From: Mesostigma viride
Lineage: Eukaryota > Streptophyta > Mesostigmatophyceae > Mesostigmatales > Mesostigmataceae
Reading direction: 5' to 3'
NCBI GenBank assembly: GCA_009746045.1
Contig: RPFO01000644.1
Location: 315,501-379,500 of the forward strand
Length of the DNA stretch: 64,000 nt
Below the pieces are notes generated by a model that made no database searches, was not told the origin of the DNA, and saw nothing but the letters and a program-made list of their open reading frames with translations. The translations under genes were made by a program, and so were the position numbers. Of this stretch, positions 62,639 through 64,000 are shown piece by piece (within the stretch, counting starts at the first letter, position 1; each line of letters begins with the position of its first letter).

Positions 62639-64000
62639 CACTAGGAACTCAGATTCTGAGAATTTTCTCAAAACCCTCAATTTTCTCACCTTTTGTGAGA
62701 ATTTTTTGAGAAAATTGAGAAAAATCTCAATTTTTTTCCGCAGACGCTAGGCAAAAAATCTCACCAGGGTGAGATTTTGGTGAGAAAAAGGGGGTTTTGG
62801 TGAGATTGGGGTGAGAAAAAACCCTAAAGTGAGAAAAAAGGTGAGAATGGGTGAGAAAAAGTCCGAAAAATTGAGAAAATTGAGAAAATTGAGAAGTTTC
62901 TCACCAACACGAGAAAAATCACAAGTCAACGTGGTGAGAAATTTCTCACCAAGAGTGTAACACGAGAAAAATCATGAGCTTTATTTCATTAAGTCCTGAA
63001 CGTGAAAAAAAACTCAACACCACTTTGATATGCATTATAGGGTGCACAAAGGTGCAATTAATATAGGGTTGTCATACAATATAAAACAGCACATCATTCC
63101 ATAAACAATGCTGTCATGCCCAAATTAAATCAATAGTCATCTTCTTCAGAACTGCTGTCCGAGGGGTTGCTTGCATCAACATCATCTTCTGATGACATAG
63201 TGTCATCCCCACTAGTGTCGCAATAGTTCACAGCTTTACGCTGCCTTCCACTGGCCCTCTTTGCCATAGGGACCTCCTCAATTACAACGGTGGGCTGGCT
63301 AGGTCCATCTGTGGGAGCACCACGCTTGCGGCTGCGCCCTCGAGCAGGTGCCTTGCCAGCGCGGCGCACCACGTCGCCATCACCTAGGTCTGCCGCTGCC
63401 ACCTTCTTCTTCTTGGACCCCTTCTTCTTGCCTTTCTTCTTGCCACTAGGCGGTGGCGGTGGCATCGGCTCACCCTCCTCAATCACTTCAAACTGCGGCA
63501 TGGTGGGGAAATCTGCTGCCACGCTGTGATACACATGGTTACTGAGGGCAGATTGCGCCTGATGTGCCATGCTCCATGGCAGTTTGGCAGGGATTACCAC
63601 CATTTCGGGAGCATAGCATTCATCGACGACATACCCAACTGAGCTCACTGCACCTGGCAACACAAGGCACGACGACCTGGGGGCCTGTGCGCTGCTGATG
63701 ACCACCAACCTCTCGTGGGGCAGGTGAGCGACATGAAGGCGATCAAAAAGCTCCACCTTCAACAACAGCTGCCATTCCCAGCCCCCTCGTGGGTACTCTA
63801 ACCTGGCCTTCAGAATGTGTGTAATGAAACCAAAGTCTACACCGCCCGGGCCATGCACCGCAACTCCCGCATTCTTGTGCCGCTTTCCCTGGGATTGGTC
63901 CGCAGCCTCCGTGCGGTAGTTGAACCCGTGTATCCTGACTTTGTGGAAAGAATCCGCGTAGCGCTTCACGCCCCCACACGCCGCTACAATGCCTTGCGGC
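62639..64000. mobile_element. CACTA-type transposon, copy 2 (runs off the window)
   Basis: It starts CACTAGGAACTCAGATTC and is the inverted, nearly identical counterpart of the right 1.36 kb of copy 1 (33275-34636), with a 3-bp difference in the coding part. It inserted 48 bp upstream of the ATG of the DDE transposase-like gene. The other end is outside the window. Confidence 0.85.
63130..64000 (-). CDS. CACTA-transposon DUF4216-like protein, partial
   Basis: Same protein as at 33057-34145, read on the minus strand and cut by the window edge. One codon (Ala in TDAGPSQP) is missing relative to copy 1; otherwise the peptides match. The near-identity shows that both copies spread recently. Confidence 0.7.
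   Translation of the reverse strand, partial: PQGIVAACGGVKRYADSFHKVRIHGFNYRTEAADQSQGKRHKNAGVAVHGPGGVDFGFITHILKARLEYPRGGWEWQLLLKVELFDRLHVAHLPHERLVVISSAQAPRSSCLVLPGAVSSVGYVVDECYAPEMVVIPAKLPWSMAHQAQSALSNHVYHSVAADFPTMPQFEVIEEGEPMPPPPPSGKKKGKKKGSKKKKVAAADLGDGDVVRRAGKAPARGRSRKRGAPTDGPSQPTVVIEEVPMAKRASGRQRKAVNYCDTSGDDTMSSEDDVDASNPSDSSSEEDDY

Noticed and set aside
33275..64000. One 30-kb element bounded by long terminal inverted repeats
   Set aside because: The inverted copies each start with their own CACTA terminus, and copy 1 has a full opposite end and target duplication at 30231. They are two separate transposon insertions.

Overview
The window looks like nuclear DNA of a eukaryotic alga, probably a green alga, carrying an endogenised giant virus (NCLDV). 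The host signal is a spliced gene with GT-AG introns at the left edge, whose exons match the pyridoxamine-phosphate-oxidase-like family. Long repeat-rich stretches and three kinds of eukaryotic transposon support this. The viral signal is a dense run of GC-rich, short-spaced genes that includes two NCLDV hallmarks: a major capsid protein (28003-29220) and an A32-type DNA-packaging ATPase (39608-40399). The species cannot be named from sequence alone.

Layout. 1-7.6 kb: host gene with a 4.2-kb intron holding an inverted-duplicated element, preceded by a 510-bp (TGTCA)n array. 7.6-12.9 kb: repeat-rich flank with host-like coding scraps, a 101-bp tandem repeat and a 0.8-kb near-perfect palindrome. 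12.9-29.2 kb: viral block 1, with Cys-cluster proteins, a PD-(D/E)XK-like nuclease, a triplicated Cys/His-rich family, a fibre-like adhesin, an OTU protease and the capsid protein. 29.2-39.6 kb: a block of unclear origin, with a MYND-finger gene split by a 4.4-kb CACTA-type transposon and a coiled-coil gene carrying a 69-bp coding minisatellite. 39.6-62.6 kb: viral block 2, with the packaging ATPase, a JAMM protease, a Rieske oxygenase, virion-like and acidic/basic proteins, zinc-finger proteins and a very large DDE transposase-like protein. A 9.55-kb Copia-type retrotransposon (43605-53158) has landed in this block, and its right LTR has in turn been hit by a 1.7-kb piggyBac-like element. 62.6-64 kb: a second CACTA copy in inverted orientation, running off the window.

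The nesting gives an order of events: viral block, then Copia insertion (5-bp duplication CAATC, truncating a viral gene), then the piggyBac-like insertion (TTAA duplication) in the LTR. Many long genes are broken by single-base shifts, nearly always at homopolymers. Most of these are probably assembly or sequencing errors rather than true decay, so several genes are annotated across the shift. Replication and transcription genes of the virus are not in the window.
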